Part shown: in pieces, positions 62,329 through 64,000 of the stretch
Layout: each line of letters opens with the position of its first letter
Position numbering within the stretch: position 1 is the stretch's first letter
NCBI RefSeq assembly: GCF_020740795.1
Contig: NC_067282.1
Location: 40,169,290-40,233,289 of the forward strand
DNA from: Apus apus
Taxonomy: Eukaryota > Chordata > Aves > Apodiformes > Apodidae
Direction: 5' to 3'
Length of the DNA stretch: 64,000 nucleotides
Program-made: the position numbers and the translations under genes
Notes under the pieces: generated by a model
The model's input: only the letters and a program-made list of their open reading frames with translations
Told to the model about the DNA's origin: nothing
Database searches by the model: none

Positions 62329-64000
62329 CTTTTATTTTTTATTTATTTCCAGCATAAGCCTATAGAAAAATACCATTTTAATCCACTTTTATGACAAACT
62401 CTTTGAATTTTTTTCTGATTAAAATAGTTTTAACTGGAAACGAATTAAACAGACCACAGAGCAATGGAAGAACAAAAAGTAAATAGTTTCCGGCATTAAA
62501 ACACAAAAGAAGACACTGTATTTCTTCAAGTATTTTAGCTCACATTTGAGATACTTAGCACACAGTATCCCTTCTATGTAAAGTGCCCAAAGTAGCTGGG
62601 GATATACATACATGGAACAGTTTCTAGCTTTCTCACTTCAAAACCCTGCTAGATTTTATTTATTTACTTATTTAATTCAGTGCAGAAGTAAAGAAACATG
62701 AGGAATAACCAGAAAAAAACTCCTCAGAACTTTCATACTAAACCAGTTTCTCCTCTGTTGAATGTTAAAAACAGTGTCTTGTTTATCATATTATCACTTT
62801 TATTATCTCTAAAATTCCTCTAAGAAAACCCAAACAAAATCCACAAAAAACCTCCGAAAAACAAACCATAACTGTTTGCCTATGTCAAAGCAAAAAGCTC
62901 AGCCGAAGAATGTAGCAGATAGTTGTGTGGAACAGCAGTGCAGTAAGAACAGCACCAGAGAATTGAAAGGTCTGGTCCTTACATATGTTTTCAAGTTTCA
63001 GTTCTTGGCATATAGAATATTCTTCAAAGATGGTTATTGAGTTTAGAATAAAAAAAAATAAAAATCAGTAGTATATTTGTTATTTGCTTTAGTGAGACAC
63101 TGCTTTTCAGTTTTCTGTGGTGTCCATTCCACTTTGCTGAGACAGAGATAATATCTCCTTTTGTTCATACTTGTTTTGTCTAAGTCAGGCAAAATTCAAC
63201 TGAGCATTTATTAACTAAGAAGCATTAAATACATGCTCATCTGTGCAAAAGAAACATACCTGGAATATAACAATATAACAATATGAAGTTCTTCAAAATT
63301 TTGGATCTACATCTGCAGGATTAATTGTCTGTATCTTGTGTCTGCTGCACGGCTCATACACTATTGCAACCATTTCATTTGGAATTACAGGGTTGTTAAA
63401 GCAGCTTTGTACATTTGATCCACTCTGGAACATTTCAATGCCATTGTGACTTTGTAAAAAGAAACCATTATAATTAAGCTTCAGTGGTCTGCAGGTGATT
63501 TTGCAACATAAGACTAGCTCCTAATATCACAGATGAGAAGTAGATCATCTGAGAATACGATACAGTTAATCAAATAATATAATATTAATATTTAATGCAT
63601 CCAACAAAGCCTATTTTATCCAGTGTTACTCTGCAAATAAGGTACAACTGTAATATGTAATATTAGTTAACATTTCTAAAGTCTGTATTTTTAATTAATT
63701 TGGAATTTGATTAAAAAAAACACAGCTGCACATTGTCATAATGTTGGGATTATGGGTGCTCTGTCAAGCCTCCTGCCTCTGCTACAGAAAGGCCTTGTAA
63801 CATAGTGGGTTTAATTAAGTTCCTTATTTGACTTTTACATCCAGTGCCTCTTCCAGTCAGTGGAAAGAGTCTGACAATCCCAGAAATCAATTCAGCCTAA
63901 TATTTAAAGCCTTTATCTTAGATGTGGTGAACATACTCTAATATAAAAAATTTGGGGGAGTTTATCCAGCTGTATAATCAAAACTGAATTATTTGCAATT
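62329..64000. other. KLHL1 intron, right edge, no recognised elements
   Basis: Unique AT-rich sequence without a recognised exon or repeat. The part at about 63290..63560 is less AT-rich and of higher complexity, and is a candidate conserved intronic element. The next upstream KLHL1 exon is not reached before the window ends. Confidence 0.5.

Noticed and set aside
49443..64000. Search for the preceding KLHL1 Kelch exon (WDPQ-type blade start) on the minus strand
   Set aside because: No matching reading frame with splice borders found; the exon is presumably beyond the window.
1..64000. Search for tRNA, rRNA, CRISPR arrays, operons or a novel defence-like system
   Set aside because: Nothing of the kind is visible; the composition, spliced exons, CR1 and LTRs are those of a vertebrate gene-poor region.
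43331..64000. An antisense ATXN8OS-like transcript overlapping KLHL1
   Set aside because: In humans that transcript overlaps the 5' end of KLHL1, which lies outside this window; no CTG/CAG repeat is seen here.

Overview
The window is AT-rich vertebrate DNA and almost certainly avian. The main evidence is at least a dozen CR1 LINE copies, several with the (ATTCTATG)-type 3' tail and the CR1 reverse-transcriptase reading frame, together with two solo LTRs of a family I know from bird genomes. I cannot name the species from sequence alone. The LTR family suggests a neoavian bird, and that is inference.

The only protein-coding gene I can support is the 3' end of a BTB-Kelch gene on the minus strand, read as KLHL1 (Kelch-like 1). 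Three exons are visible: 49442..49230, 45026..44855, and the terminal coding exon 43390..43331 with its stop codon. They join in frame with canonical AG/GT borders and encode about the last 147 residues, the C-terminal Kelch propeller blades. The first ~600 codons, including the BTB and BACK domains, must lie beyond position 64000. A cluster of AATAAA/ATTAAA signals about 1.04-1.09 kb after the stop (42291..42244) gives a plausible 3' UTR of about 1.1 kb.

Layout by region:
1..~42230: gene-free intergenic DNA downstream of KLHL1. It carries CR1 copies (7.0-7.5, 9.25-9.46, 14.1-16.9, 23.35-25.0, 27.75-28.65, 29.34-30.07, 35.0-35.1 and 39.4-40.7 kb), one truncated solo LTR (22.58-23.34 kb), simple repeats, and two GC-richer stretches that look like old unclassified interspersed repeats (about 5.06-5.46 and 11.69-12.11 kb).
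42230..49442: the KLHL1 3' exons and two introns.
49443..64000: one intron of KLHL1, open at the right edge. It holds a solo LTR with a candidate 6-bp target-site duplication (58.25-58.93 kb), a CR1 copy (59.9-60.77 kb), a 220-bp AT-rich simple-sequence block, and two CR1 tail fragments.

I saw no tRNA, rRNA, CRISPR or prokaryotic-type system and no second gene. The open reading frames of 60-175 codons outside KLHL1 are either decayed CR1 reverse transcriptase or chance frames in AT-rich DNA. The observations most worth a second look are a strong decoy splice acceptor 68 nt upstream of one KLHL1 exon, the head-to-head CR1 pair, and the two oppositely oriented LTRs flanking the KLHL1 3' end.
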